A stretch of DNA of 64,000 nt from positions 310,001-374,000 of the forward strand of contig NZ_CP110973.1 of NCBI RefSeq assembly GCF_026248825.1, written 5' to 3'. The notes below the pieces were generated by a model, which saw only the letters and a list, made by a program, of their open reading frames with translations, searched no databases and had not been told where the DNA came from. A program made the translations under genes and the position numbers. Of the stretch, positions 34,583 through 43,367 are shown piece after piece. The stretch is from Larkinella insperata (GTDB taxonomy: Bacteria; Bacteroidota; Bacteroidia; Cytophagales; Spirosomataceae). Position 1 is the first letter of the stretch, and the number at the start of each line of letters is the position of its first letter.

Positions 34583-34596
34583 GTTTTTGCAAAAAC
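34583..34596. promoter_or_regulatory. Perfect 14 bp palindrome upstream of the Anbu gene
   Basis: GTTTTTGCAAAAAC is its own reverse complement. It lies 35 bp upstream of the Anbu -7 box, near the position of an activator or repressor site in this divergent intergenic region. Function is inferred. Confidence 0.3.
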
Positions 34597-34630
34597 TGGT
34601 TTAAAACAGAAGTCTCGTTTCGGAAACCTG

Positions 34631-34638
34631 TATATTTG
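34631..34638 (+). promoter_or_regulatory. Predicted -7 box of the Anbu promoter
   Basis: TATATTTG is an exact TAnnTTTG match, 32 bp upstream of the ATG. No clear -33 TTTG was found. Confidence 0.5.
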
Positions 34639-34670
34639 CCATTCGCCATAGCTTGTAGTTTGCTGACTCA

Positions 34671-35396
34671 ATGACGTATTGTTTAGGTATCAAAGTAGCC
34701 TCCGGCTTAGTCGCCATTGCCGACACCCGACTGACCTCTGGCTCCGAAGTTTCGAGTAATCGCAAGATTTCGGTTCACGAGCTGGAAAATCACTCCCTGT
34801 TCATCATGACCTCTGGTTTGCGTTCTGTGCGCGATAAAGCCATCACGTATTTCAAGGAAGTCATTGGCGAAAAAGACCGTTCGTTCAACAAGTTATACAA
34901 AGCCGTAAACGCATTCGGCGAACAGGTCAGGCGGGTTGCTCAGGAAGATAAAGCCGCCCTGGAAGCCTCTGCCCTTCATTTCAACCTGAATGCCATTGTC
35001 GGCGGGCAGCTCGAGGACGACGAAGAGCACAAGCTGTATTTGCTTTACCCGGAAGGCAACTGGGTGGAGGTCGATCGCGGTTCGCCGTTTAAAATTATTG
35101 GCAATTCGGGTTACGGAAAACCGTTACTGTACCGCAATCTGACCTATGAATCTTCCCTGCAGGAAGCGCTGAAAATGGGTTTTCTGGCCTTCGACGCCAC
35201 GCGGGTTAGTGCCAACGATGTCGATTATCCCCTCGATGTAGTGGTTTACGCCAAAGATAGTTTTCATCTGGTCGAACACCGGTTTCAGAAAGATGATGTG
35301 GAAGCCGTTTCCAACCAGTGGAGTGCGCTACTGAACAATTCGGTCCGTAAACTTCCGAACGCCTGGATGGACCCCATTTTCGACAAGATTATTTGA
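34671..35396 (+). CDS. Anbu (bacterial proteasome-type beta-subunit) protease homologue
   Basis: 241 codons. The translation begins MTYCLGIKVASGLVAIADTR, the Anbu signature: after removal of Met, Thr2 becomes the N-terminal nucleophile, with DTR containing the conserved acidic residue and RKISVHE the usual Lys region. The rest is a proteasome-like Ntn-hydrolase sandwich (ALHFNLNAIVGGQ, GNSGYGKPLLYR). Anbu forms large cytoplasmic rings; its peptidase role is unsettled. The next gene is a transglutaminase-like protein 37 bp downstream, a typical partner. The ATP-grasp and alpha-E genes commonly found with it are absent here. Confidence 0.9.
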   Translation: MTYCLGIKVASGLVAIADTRLTSGSEVSSNRKISVHELENHSLFIMTSGLRSVRDKAITYFKEVIGEKDRSFNKLYKAVNAFGEQVRRVAQEDKAALEASALHFNLNAIVGGQLEDDEEHKLYLLYPEGNWVEVDRGSPFKIIGNSGYGKPLLYRNLTYESSLQEALKMGFLAFDATRVSANDVDYPLDVVVYAKDSFHLVEHRFQKDDVEAVSNQWSALLNNSVRKLPNAWMDPIFDKII

Positions 35397-35433
35397 TTCG
35401 GATGGTCAATTGAAGTAAACCTAACCTTTATTC

Positions 35434-36276
35434 ATGAAACTTCGGGTCAGACACGAACTCCAGTACAGCTATTCGGCAGCGGTATCCCTCGAACCCCATA
35501 CGCTGTATTTATACCCTCGCATCTACCCGCACCAGCGGCTGCTCAACTACGAGCTCTCGATTGACCCGTTGCCCAGCAAACAGGTCATGAACGTTGATGG
35601 TGAGGGGAATGTCCAGCAACTCGTCTACATCAACGCCCTGACGGATTCGCTGGTGGTCCGGGCGGATATGGAGGTGGAATCCAACCTGTACAACGCCTAC
35701 GATTTCGTCCTGTTTCCGTTTGAAACCCAGCGCATCCCGTTCAACTATTCCGAAGCCGACCGGAAACTGCTGGAACCCTACCTGGAACGCTCAGCCGTGA
35801 CGACCCTGATTGAACAGTACGCCCGGCAGATTGCGTCGGAAGCCAAATGGCAGACCGTACCGTTTTTGTCGCACCTTTGCACGACGATTTGCAACAACTT
35901 TGTCTATGAAACCCGCGATGTGGGTCCGGCTACGTCGGCCGAAGCAACCTTGATCAACCGGAAGGGTTCGTGCCGCGACTATGCCGTGCTGTACATTGCC
36001 GCCTGCCGGAGCATCGGTCTGGCCGCCCGGTTTGTCAGCGGGTACCTGTACGGAAATCCGCAGCAGGAGCACGAACTCCACGCCTGGGCGGAAGTTTACC
36101 TGCCCGGCGCAGGCTGGCGCGGCTTTGATCCCACGGAGGGCTCGGTGGTCATCAATCACCATGTTTCGCTGGCCGCTTCTTTTTTTCACGACCGGCTGGC
36201 CCCCGTGGCCGGTATCTTCCGCGGGACCGCTCGCTCAACGTTGACGGCAACGGTGGCGATAACCGGCGAGGAATGA
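35434..36276 (+). CDS. Transglutaminase-like protein of the Anbu locus
   Basis: 280 codons. N-terminal bacterial transglutaminase-like beta domain (MKLRVRHELQYSYSAAVSLE, 1-20) and a papain-like core with catalytic Cys180 in NRKGSCRDYAVLY, His216 in HELHAWAEVY and Asp232 in GFDPTEG. No signal peptide, so cytoplasmic. In many genomes this gene accompanies Anbu, a circularly permuted ATP-grasp and an alpha-E protein in a presumed peptide-synthesis/degradation system. Only the two-gene form is visible, and an unrelated glmM gene follows. Confidence 0.9.
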   Translation: MKLRVRHELQYSYSAAVSLEPHTLYLYPRIYPHQRLLNYELSIDPLPSKQVMNVDGEGNVQQLVYINALTDSLVVRADMEVESNLYNAYDFVLFPFETQRIPFNYSEADRKLLEPYLERSAVTTLIEQYARQIASEAKWQTVPFLSHLCTTICNNFVYETRDVGPATSAEATLINRKGSCRDYAVLYIAACRSIGLAARFVSGYLYGNPQQEHELHAWAEVYLPGAGWRGFDPTEGSVVINHHVSLAASFFHDRLAPVAGIFRGTARSTLTATVAITGEE

Positions 36277-36339
36277 CCAGCGGATGAAAAAAGCGACTAT
36301 ATTTGCTGCCGATGGCTGAATGACCAAATTGTTGCCGGG

Positions 36340-36478
36340 CCAAATTGTTAAATGGTTAAGAAGTAAATGACTGAATACTCTCTAGTTCTTCTCAAGTCAT
36401 CCAACCATCAGAACTGTTTGACCATGCATATCATCTGACAATTAAATCATCCATCCATTTAGTGTTTTAATCATTCCT
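36340..36478. repeat. Possible decayed heptad-type element upstream of glmM
   Basis: AT-rich sequence of short related units (aaattgt, taaatgg, ttaagaa, taaatga on the left; atcatcc, atccatt, aatcatt on the right), with weak left/right complementarity. It lies between the transglutaminase and glmM genes. It resembles the clearer elements at 21120 and 39203 but is too diverged to be certain. Confidence 0.3.
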
Positions 36479-36483
36479 CTAAC

Positions 36484-37893
36484 GTGGCATTAATCAAGTC
36501 GATTTCCGGGATACGCGGAACAATTGGTGGACGAAGTGGCGACGGTCTGACGCCTTTGGATGTAGTCAAGTTTACGGCTGCCTATGGACAATGGCTCCGG
36601 CAGCGGCATCCAAATAACCGCCTGGTTGTGATTGGGCGGGATGGCCGGCTGTCGGGCGAGATGGTGTCCAAATTGGTGTCGGGCACCCTGCAGGGGCTGG
36701 GCCTCAACGTGGTTGACCTGGGTTTATCCACCACCCCGACGGTTGAAATGGCCGTCACGGGCGAACAGGCCGCCGGTGGAATTATTCTGACCGCCAGCCA
36801 CAACCCCATTCAGTGGAATGCCCTCAAGTTACTGAACGAAAAAGGTGAGTTTCTTTCCGAAAAGGACGGTTCCGAGATGCTGGCCATTGCGGAAGCAGAG
36901 GCCATCGACTTTGCGGATATTCGTAAACTGGGAAGCTGCCGAACCGATACTACCTGGCTCCAGAAACACATCGACGCCATTCTGGCCCTGCCCCTCGTGG
37001 ATAAAGATGCCATTGCGGCCCGTAAATTCCGGCTGGTGGTCGATGCCGTCAATTCAACCGGCGGTATTGTCGTGCCGATGCTGCTCGAAGCCCTGGGCGT
37101 CGAAACCGTGCAGAAACTGCACTGTGAGCCAACGGGCAATTTTGCGCACAACCCCGAACCGCTGCCGGAAAATTTGCACGACATCATCCGCGAAATTCAA
37201 AAGAACGAATACGACCTCGGTATTGTCGTTGATCCGGACGTCGACCGGCTCGCGCTCATCTGCGAAGACGGTTCACCGTTTGGCGAAGAATACACGCTGG
37301 TTGCCGTAGCCGATTACGTCCTGAAAAACCGGGACGCAAGCCAGGGGCCCGGCAATACGGTGTCGAACCTGTCGTCGACGGTAGCGCTGCGCGATGTGAC
37401 GCAAAGATACGGCGGCAAACATGCGGCTTCGGCGGTCGGGGAAGTCAACGTTGTGGAAAAGATGAAGGAAGTGGGCGCGGCCATCGGTGGCGAAGGCAAC
37501 GGCGGTATCATTTACCCCGATTTGCACCTGGGCCGCGATGCGCTGGTTGGCATTGCGCTGTTTCTGACGCACCTGGCCAAGTTCGGCAAATCCGCTTCGA
37601 TGCTGCGCCGGACCTACCCCAACTATTACATTTCCAAGAATAAAATCGAGTTGACGCCCAATATCGACGTCGACGCGGTGCTGGAGCAAATCAAGACCAA
37701 GTACGCCAAAAATCCCATCAACACGATTGACGGGGTTAAGATCGAATTTGACAGAGAGTGGGTGCACCTGCGCAAGTCGAATACCGAACCCATCATCCGG
37801 ATTTATTCCGAATCCGATACCCTGTCAACGGCGGATTACCTGGCGAATAAAATCATTTCGGACATCAAGGAAGTGCTCGCAGCCAAGCGGTAA
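36484..37893 (+). CDS. glmM: Phosphoglucosamine mutase (GlmM-type phosphohexomutase)
   Basis: 469 codons beginning with GTG at 36484, which gives the canonical start MALIKSISGIRGTIGG. Active-site phosphoserine Ser105 in TASHNPIQWN, metal-binding DPDVDR (Asp250, Asp252, Asp254), sugar-binding GEGNGGIIYP and the C-terminal phosphate loop RKSNTEPIIRIYSES. It interconverts glucosamine 6-phosphate and 1-phosphate for UDP-GlcNAc synthesis; phosphomannomutase/phosphoglucomutase activity cannot be excluded. An excellent intrinsic terminator follows 13 bp after the stop. Confidence 0.92.
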   Translation: MALIKSISGIRGTIGGRSGDGLTPLDVVKFTAAYGQWLRQRHPNNRLVVIGRDGRLSGEMVSKLVSGTLQGLGLNVVDLGLSTTPTVEMAVTGEQAAGGIILTASHNPIQWNALKLLNEKGEFLSEKDGSEMLAIAEAEAIDFADIRKLGSCRTDTTWLQKHIDAILALPLVDKDAIAARKFRLVVDAVNSTGGIVVPMLLEALGVETVQKLHCEPTGNFAHNPEPLPENLHDIIREIQKNEYDLGIVVDPDVDRLALICEDGSPFGEEYTLVAVADYVLKNRDASQGPGNTVSNLSSTVALRDVTQRYGGKHAASAVGEVNVVEKMKEVGAAIGGEGNGGIIYPDLHLGRDALVGIALFLTHLAKFGKSASMLRRTYPNYYISKNKIELTPNIDVDAVLEQIKTKYAKNPINTIDGVKIEFDREWVHLRKSNTEPIIRIYSESDTLSTADYLANKIISDIKEVLAAKR

Positions 37894-37904
37894 CTTAGTT
37901 TTTC

Positions 37905-37952
37905 AAGGCCATCAGAAAGCGCTCGACGGGAGCGCTTTCTGATGGCCTTTTT
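37905..37952 (+). terminator. Intrinsic terminator of glmM
   Basis: 18 bp perfect stem (37907-37924 with 37930-37947), loop GACGG, followed by TTTTTCTC. Strong rho-independent terminator. Confidence 0.88.
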
Positions 37953-37979
37953 CTCTCATTTCCAGATCGTCCAAAGAAA

Positions 37980-38010
37980 TTGGGGGTAGCTTTCTAATTT
38001 CGTACCTTTG
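37980..38010 (+). promoter_or_regulatory. Predicted promoter of cysteine desulfurase gene
   Basis: TTG at 37980-37982 and TACCTTTG at 38003-38010 with 20 bp between, matching the Bacteroidota consensus. It lies just after the glmM terminator and 22 bp before the ATG. Confidence 0.62.
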
Positions 38011-38032
38011 TGGTGTTATTACACGACATCAC

Positions 38033-39202
38033 ATGCGCGCTTACCTTGACAATGCCGCCACCACCCGGCTCGATCCGGCGGTGCTGGAAGCCATGCTTCC
38101 CCTGATGACCGAAGATTTCGGCAATCCGTCATCCATTCACGCCCACGGACGAAAAGTACGGACAGTGATCGAACGCGCCCGAAAAACCGTGGCAACGCTG
38201 CTCCATACCTCGCCAGCGGAGATCTTTTTCACTTCCGGCGGCACCGAAGCCGACAACACCGCCCTCCGTGGCTCCATTGAAACCTACGGCCTCACCCACG
38301 CCATCACCTCCCCGCTCGAACACCATGCCGTGCTCCACACGCTGGAACACCTGGCCAAGCGCGGAACCATCAAGCTAAGCTTGGTTGACGTTGATGAAAA
38401 AGGCCGTCTGAACCTGGCGCATCTGGAGGAATTGCTCCGCACCCACCTGGATACGCTCGTGTCGCTGATGCACGGCAACAACGAAATTGGCAATCTGCTC
38501 GATCTGGAAACCGTCGGCAACCTGTGCCGGGAATACAACGCCGTGTTCCATTCCGATACGGTACAGACGATGGGGCACTACCGCCATGACCTGCAACAGC
38601 TCCCGGTTGATTTCATTGTTGGTTCAGCCCATAAATTTCATGGTCCCAAAGGCGTCGGATTTTTGTACGTAAACGCCAACACCAAATCCGGACGGGGCCC
38701 GATTCATCCGTTTGTGCACGGCGGTTCGCAGGAGCGGAACATGCGGGGCGGAACAGAAAACGTGTATGGTATTGTGGGGCTGGCCAAAGCGCTGGAAATT
38801 GCCTACGCTGAAATGGAGCATCACCGGCAATACATCGAAAGTCTGAAGCTCCGGATGATTCAGCAACTGCGCGAAAAACTGGAAGGGGTGGCCTTCAACG
38901 GCTGTTCGGACAATCTTTCCGCCAGTTTGTATACGGTATTGAACGTCAGCCTGCCTTCTTCGGAAATGAGTGATATGCTGCTGTTCAACCTCGACATTGC
39001 CGGTATTTCGGCTTCGGGCGGCAGTGCCTGCACCAGCGGCTCTAACCTCGGCTCGCACGTCCTGTCGGCTCTCCCCGGCAACGATGCCGACCGGGGGGCC
39101 ATCCGGTTTTCGTTCAGCAAATACAACACCCCGGAAGAAGTCGACTACGTTGTCCATACGCTGGTCGAACTGTTCCAGCGCGAACAGGAAGCGGTAAAGT
39201 GA
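38033..39202 (+). CDS. Cysteine desulfurase (NifS/IscS class V aminotransferase family)
   Basis: 389 codons. N-terminus MRAYLDNAATTRLDP, PLP-site GGTEADN (69-75), PLP-binding Lys201 in SAHKFHGPKG and the active-site Cys333 in GGSACTSGS, which carries the persulfide. It releases sulfur from cysteine for Fe-S cluster and thiocofactor synthesis, cytoplasmic. No iscU or regulator is adjacent, so the pathway partner is unknown. It has its own predicted promoter. A palindromic repeat element begins directly after the stop codon. Confidence 0.94.
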   Translation: MRAYLDNAATTRLDPAVLEAMLPLMTEDFGNPSSIHAHGRKVRTVIERARKTVATLLHTSPAEIFFTSGGTEADNTALRGSIETYGLTHAITSPLEHHAVLHTLEHLAKRGTIKLSLVDVDEKGRLNLAHLEELLRTHLDTLVSLMHGNNEIGNLLDLETVGNLCREYNAVFHSDTVQTMGHYRHDLQQLPVDFIVGSAHKFHGPKGVGFLYVNANTKSGRGPIHPFVHGGSQERNMRGGTENVYGIVGLAKALEIAYAEMEHHRQYIESLKLRMIQQLREKLEGVAFNGCSDNLSASLYTVLNVSLPSSEMSDMLLFNLDIAGISASGGSACTSGSNLGSHVLSALPGNDADRGAIRFSFSKYNTPEEVDYVVHTLVELFQREQEAVK

Positions 39203-39266
39203 AATTTTGAATGATAAACGATAAACGATGAATGGGCTAATCGTTCATCGTTTATCATTCAAAATA
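39203..39266. repeat. Heptad-built palindromic element after cysteine desulfurase
   Basis: Left arm 39204-39232 and right arm 39244-39265 are reverse complements except that the left has one extra ataaacg unit. The loop is about 11 nt. Units are gataaac, gatgaat and attcaaa. It starts within 1-2 bp of the desulfurase stop and lacks a terminator T-run. This one-unit length difference is the clearest sign that the arms grow or shrink by 7 nt. Confidence 0.7.
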
Positions 39267-39334
39267 ACCTTCTTCCTCCCCGGCGGGTTACTTACTCTGT
39301 TGAAACAAAGACCGTGTAAAACCCGATAACCGCC

Positions 39335-40228
39335 ATGCAATCCCGAACATGCCTGATCACCGGTGCCAATTCCGGTGTTGGGCGAGTAACGGCCCTTGAA
39401 CTAGCCAAAAAAGGCTTCAACATCATCATGTTGTGCCGCAACATGGAGCGCAGCCGACCGGTTCAGCAGGAAATACTGGCCGCTGCCCGTCAGGCCGGCC
39501 CGAATATTCCGACCGTTGCCTTGATTCCGTGCGACCTCGGCAGTCAGCAGTCCATCCGCCAGGCAGCCCAAAGGGTGCACAACCAGTTTGAGCGCATTGA
39601 TGTGCTGATCAACAATGCCGGACGGGTGGTTGATCCGCTCCAGTACTCTCCGGAGGGCATCGAGTTGACGTTCCAGACCAACTACCTGAGTCACTTCCTG
39701 CTTACGCACCTGCTGCTGGATTTGCTGCGCCGTAGCGATGAACCCCGCATCATCAACGTAGCCTCCGAGTTTCACCGGCTCGCGCGTTTCAGGGAAATTC
39801 CTAACCGGGATGAAAAGCATTACAACGCAATCGGCGCCTACAACGATTCGAAACTGGCCAAAATGCTGTTCACGTTTGAACTGGCCGACCGGCTCATGGG
39901 CGAAGGCATCACGGTAAACGCCCTGCATCCGTGGCTGGTCGACACCCACTTCGCCGAAGACGGCGATGCGAAGGGCGTGTTGTACCTGACCTTTCAGTTT
40001 TTTAAGCTATTTGCGCCCGGTCCGGAAGTGTTGGCGAAAACGCATATCTACCTGGCCTCCTCACCGGAAGTGCGGCATGTAACGGGTTTGTATTTTGCCA
40101 ACTGCCGCTGGGAGCCGCCGAGCCAGATGGCTCAAAACCGTGCGTTGGGCCGGAAACTTTGGACCCTGAGTGAACAATTGACCGGTATCTCCGAGTATGT
40201 AGCCTCACCCTATTCACTAACCTATTGA
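39335..40228 (+). CDS. Short-chain dehydrogenase/reductase (retinol-dehydrogenase-like), copy 1
   Basis: 297 codons. Nucleotide-binding TGANSGVG (9-16), NNAG (93-96), catalytic Ser144 in INVASEF and Tyr169/Lys173 in YNDSK. The N-terminus MQSRTCLITGANSGVGRVTA and the LELAKKGFNIIMLCRN stretch are nearly the same as in the next gene, showing tandem duplication. The family oxidises or reduces alcohols/carbonyls with NAD(P); substrate unknown. The second copy starts 10 bp after this stop. Confidence 0.88.
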   Translation: MQSRTCLITGANSGVGRVTALELAKKGFNIIMLCRNMERSRPVQQEILAAARQAGPNIPTVALIPCDLGSQQSIRQAAQRVHNQFERIDVLINNAGRVVDPLQYSPEGIELTFQTNYLSHFLLTHLLLDLLRRSDEPRIINVASEFHRLARFREIPNRDEKHYNAIGAYNDSKLAKMLFTFELADRLMGEGITVNALHPWLVDTHFAEDGDAKGVLYLTFQFFKLFAPGPEVLAKTHIYLASSPEVRHVTGLYFANCRWEPPSQMAQNRALGRKLWTLSEQLTGISEYVASPYSLTY

Positions 40229-40238
40229 TCTGAAATTC

Positions 40239-41102
40239 ATGAATTCATCCCGAACATGCCTGATTACTGGCGCCAATTCCGGTATCGGGCGGGTAACGGC
40301 CCTCGAATTAGCCAGCAAGGGCTTTGATATCATTATGTTGTGCCGGAATCTGGAGAAAGCCCGGCCCATTCGTCAGGAAATTAAAAAGGTGAGTAAAACC
40401 GGCCATGTTGATCTGGTTTGGTGCGATATGGCGAGTCAGTTATCGGTGATGCAGGCCGCCCGCGAGGTCTCAGACCGCCATAACCGGCTGGACGTGCTGC
40501 TCAACAACGCCGGTTTGTACATCGACAAAGAACAGTTTTCACCCGAGGGCATTGAACTGACCTTTGCCACCAATCACCTCGGCCCGTTTTTGCTGACCAA
40601 CCTCCTGCTGAATCTGCTCCGCAAGGGCACCGACCCGCGCATCATCACGGTTTCATCCGAAGCCCACCGCTGGGACGGCGGATTTATCCTTGAAGAACTG
40701 GCCAAACCGCGTAAATACAACGGCCTGTGGGCATACGGCGCGTCCAAACTGTGCAACATTCTCTTCGCAAGCGAGCTGGCAAAACGGCTGGCAGGCGACG
40801 GTATCACGTCCAACAGCCTGCACCCAGGAGCCGTCAAAACCAACTTTGGTCAATCTATCAGCAGTGTGCAAAGTTTTATCTTTAACCTGATGCGGCCCTT
40901 TTTCATCAGCCCAGAGAGAGGGGCCGAAACCAGTATTTACCTGGCTTCTTCCCCTGACGTACAGGGGCAAACGGGACTGTATTTTGCCAAATGCCGTCCT
41001 AAAGTGCCCAGCGCAGCCGCCCAGAGCCAGCACAATGCCAGCCAACTCTGGGCGCTGAGCGAGCAGTTAACCCAGTTGAAAAGCCGTCTGGTAGCGGTTT
41101 AG
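40239..41102 (+). CDS. Short-chain dehydrogenase/reductase, copy 2
   Basis: 287 codons. TGANSGIG (10-17), NNAG (89-92), Ser140 in ITVSSEAH and Tyr166/Lys170 in YGASK, so the catalytic set is complete. Strongly similar to the upstream copy over the Rossmann domain and at the C-terminus (ASSPDVQGQTGLYFAKCR versus ASSPEVRHVTGLYFANCR), but the loop after the active site differs, suggesting divergence of substrate. Probably co-transcribed with copy 1. It overlaps the converging PLP-enzyme gene by 4 bp. Confidence 0.88.
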   Translation: MNSSRTCLITGANSGIGRVTALELASKGFDIIMLCRNLEKARPIRQEIKKVSKTGHVDLVWCDMASQLSVMQAAREVSDRHNRLDVLLNNAGLYIDKEQFSPEGIELTFATNHLGPFLLTNLLLNLLRKGTDPRIITVSSEAHRWDGGFILEELAKPRKYNGLWAYGASKLCNILFASELAKRLAGDGITSNSLHPGAVKTNFGQSISSVQSFIFNLMRPFFISPERGAETSIYLASSPDVQGQTGLYFAKCRPKVPSAAAQSQHNASQLWALSEQLTQLKSRLVAV

Positions 41103-42232
41103 AGCGATTTTGCGTGAAAAAGAGCCTGCTCTAAATCCGCAATCAGATCGTCGGGGTGCTCAAGACCCACCGAAATACGCAGCAAATTCTGGGGCGTCTT
41201 GGTGGTTGGCCCTTCCACGGATGCCCGGTGTTCAATCAGGCTCTCGACTCCGCCCAAGCTCGTGGCCCGCGTGAAAAGCTGAACGTGCCCGGCCACCGCC
41301 ATGGCGGCTTCGGCGCCATCTTTGATCTGCACGGAAAGCATGGCCCCAAACATGGCCATCTGTTTCTGCGCGATTTCGTAGCCCGGATGCGTTTCCAGAC
41401 CCGGGTAATAAACGGCTTCCACCGCCGGATGCCGGTCCAGAAATTCAGCCAGTTGCAAAGCCGTGTCCGATTGCGCCCGAATGCGCGTCGTTAGGGTCTT
41501 GATGCCCCTCAGCAACATCCAGGAGTCAAACGGAGCGGCCACGGCTCCCCCCAGCGTCTGGCACCGCCGAACCCGCTGGTAAAGCTCGCCATCCTCCTTA
41601 AAGACCAGCGCCCCGCTGAGCACATCGCTATGGCCGCCGATGTATTTGGTGGTTGAGTGCATCACCACATCGCACCCCAGATCAAGCGGGCGTTGCAGGA
41701 TGGGCGTCGCCCAGGTGTTGTCGCAGGCGCACCAGGCCCCGGCTTCGTGTGCCAGATCAGCGATGGCCTGAATATCGGCGATTTTCAGCAACGGATTGGA
41801 GGGCGTTTCAATCCAGATCAAGCGCGTATTTTCGTGAATGGAAGCCCGAATCTCGTCGAGATTGGTAAAGTCGGCGCGGGTGTAGGTCAGCCCCCACGGA
41901 TGGAATAGCTCTTCGAGCAACGCCGGAGTTCCGTGGTAGGCATCGTCGCCAATGACAACGTGGTCACCGGGTCGCAGGCCCAGCAGCAGGGTCATGGTGG
42001 CGGCCTGTCCGGAGCTGAAGGCCAGTCCGGCAAAACCGCCTTCGAGAGACGCCAGCGCGGCTTCAAGCGCATCGCGGTTCGGGTTGCTGGTCCGGGCATA
42101 TACGTGGCCGTGCGGAAAGGTTCCGTCGGCGTCCCGCTCAAAGGTAGTACTGAGGGAAATAGGCGGTACAACGGCCCCGGCATTGGCGTCGACCGCACGG
42201 TTCTGGTATATGGCAAGTGTTTCGGGATGCAT
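41099..42232 (-). CDS. Cys/Met-metabolism PLP-dependent enzyme (cystathionine gamma-synthase/lyase type)
   Basis: 377 codons. Family motifs: PPISLSTTF (23-31), YARTSNPNRDALE (45-57), DDAYHGT (96-102), IETPSNPLLKIAD (141-153), DNTWATPILQRPL and PLP-binding Lys196 in HSTTKYIGGHSD. The C-terminal SLGGVESLIEHRASV is also typical. The family includes cystathionine gamma-synthase, beta/gamma-lyases and O-acylhomoserine sulfhydrylases; sequence reading alone does not choose between them. Cytoplasmic homotetramer by family. It converges on the second SDR gene. Confidence 0.92.
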   Translation of the reverse strand: MHPETLAIYQNRAVDANAGAVVPPISLSTTFERDADGTFPHGHVYARTSNPNRDALEAALASLEGGFAGLAFSSGQAATMTLLLGLRPGDHVVIGDDAYHGTPALLEELFHPWGLTYTRADFTNLDEIRASIHENTRLIWIETPSNPLLKIADIQAIADLAHEAGAWCACDNTWATPILQRPLDLGCDVVMHSTTKYIGGHSDVLSGALVFKEDGELYQRVRRCQTLGGAVAAPFDSWMLLRGIKTLTTRIRAQSDTALQLAEFLDRHPAVEAVYYPGLETHPGYEIAQKQMAMFGAMLSVQIKDGAEAAMAVAGHVQLFTRATSLGGVESLIEHRASVEGPTTKTPQNLLRISVGLEHPDDLIADLEQALFHAKSL

Positions 42233-42343
42233 ACGATTTTGGTTTACGTGCGAAAATACGGTTAGTTTACCAGTAGTTTATCACTTGTGCCCCCAACGCA
42301 TCGGATAAACGGTGAACCCTATCCAAATCCAAACTGCTCTGGT

Positions 42344-43228
42344 ATGCTAAAAACAGATGGAATGCTTCGCGAGGACGCGTTGAAAGACAAAACTATACTT
42401 GTTACGGGCGGGGGCACTGGCCTCGGCAAGTCGATGACCCGGTATTTTTTGCAACTGGGGGCCAACGTCGTCATTTGCAGCCGCAAACTCCCCGTTCTGG
42501 AAGCCGCAGCCGCCGAACTGATGGACGAAACGGGCGGATCGGTGCTGCCGCTGGCCTGCGATGTCCGGAACCCGCAGGAAATCGAAACCGTCATCGCCCA
42601 GACGGTTGAACGGTTTGGCCGGATCGACGGCCTGCTGAACAACTCGGCGGGTAACTTCATCAGTCCGACGGAGCGGTTATCGTACAAGGCGTTTGATGTG
42701 GTGGTCGACATTGTGCTGCGCGGAACGTATTATTTTACGCTGGCGGTCGGCAAGTACTGGATTGAGAATCAGATTCCCGGTACGGTTTTAAACATTTCAA
42801 CAACCTACGCCACCACGGGTTCGGGTTACGTGGTCCCGTCGGCGGTGGCCAAGGGCGGGGCGCTGATTCTGGTCAAATCGCTGGCGGCAGAATGGGCCAA
42901 ATACGGCATCCGTCTGAACGCCATCGCCCCCGGTCCATTTCCGACCAAAGGAGCCTGGGACCGGCTTTTCCCCGAACCGCTGCTCAGGATGATGGACCCC
43001 GCCAGCCGCGTTCCGCTTAAGCGCGTGGGCGAACATCAGGAGCTGGCCAATCTGGCGGCCTACCTCCTGTCGGATTACTCGGCCTACATGACCGGCGAAT
43101 GCATCACCATCGACGGCGGGGAAGTCCTGGCGTCGGGGGAGTTCAATCACCTCGACGCGCTCCGTCCGGAGCAATGGGATGAAATCGGGAAGGCTATTAA
43201 GCAGTCCAACAAACCCGATAAAGCGTAA
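42344..43228 (+). CDS. 2,4-dienoyl-CoA reductase-like SDR oxidoreductase
   Basis: 294 codons from ATG 42344; ATGs at 42287 and 42362 are alternatives, and the last also leaves the full Rossmann motif. NADP-binding TGGGTGLG (21-28), CDV (about 66-68) and NNSAGN. Instead of the usual YxxxK it has YATTGSGYVVPSAVAKGGALI, the variant active site of the DECR family, followed by LAAEWAKYGIRLNAIAPGP and TKGA. This family reduces 2,4-dienoyl-CoA during unsaturated fatty-acid beta-oxidation. No other fatty-acid oxidation gene is adjacent. Confidence 0.88.
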   Translation: MLKTDGMLREDALKDKTILVTGGGTGLGKSMTRYFLQLGANVVICSRKLPVLEAAAAELMDETGGSVLPLACDVRNPQEIETVIAQTVERFGRIDGLLNNSAGNFISPTERLSYKAFDVVVDIVLRGTYYFTLAVGKYWIENQIPGTVLNISTTYATTGSGYVVPSAVAKGGALILVKSLAAEWAKYGIRLNAIAPGPFPTKGAWDRLFPEPLLRMMDPASRVPLKRVGEHQELANLAAYLLSDYSAYMTGECITIDGGEVLASGEFNHLDALRPEQWDEIGKAIKQSNKPDKA

Positions 43229-43367
43229 GCCAACGGCCCAAAGAATTTTAAAGCTCTGGCAAATACCGTAACTTTACGTAAAATTCAGAACTGGAAGTAG
43301 GGGAGTTTTCCGGATGGGCGGTATCGCATTCCTCCCGTCCGCCCAATCTCGCCAATCCGGCCCAATT

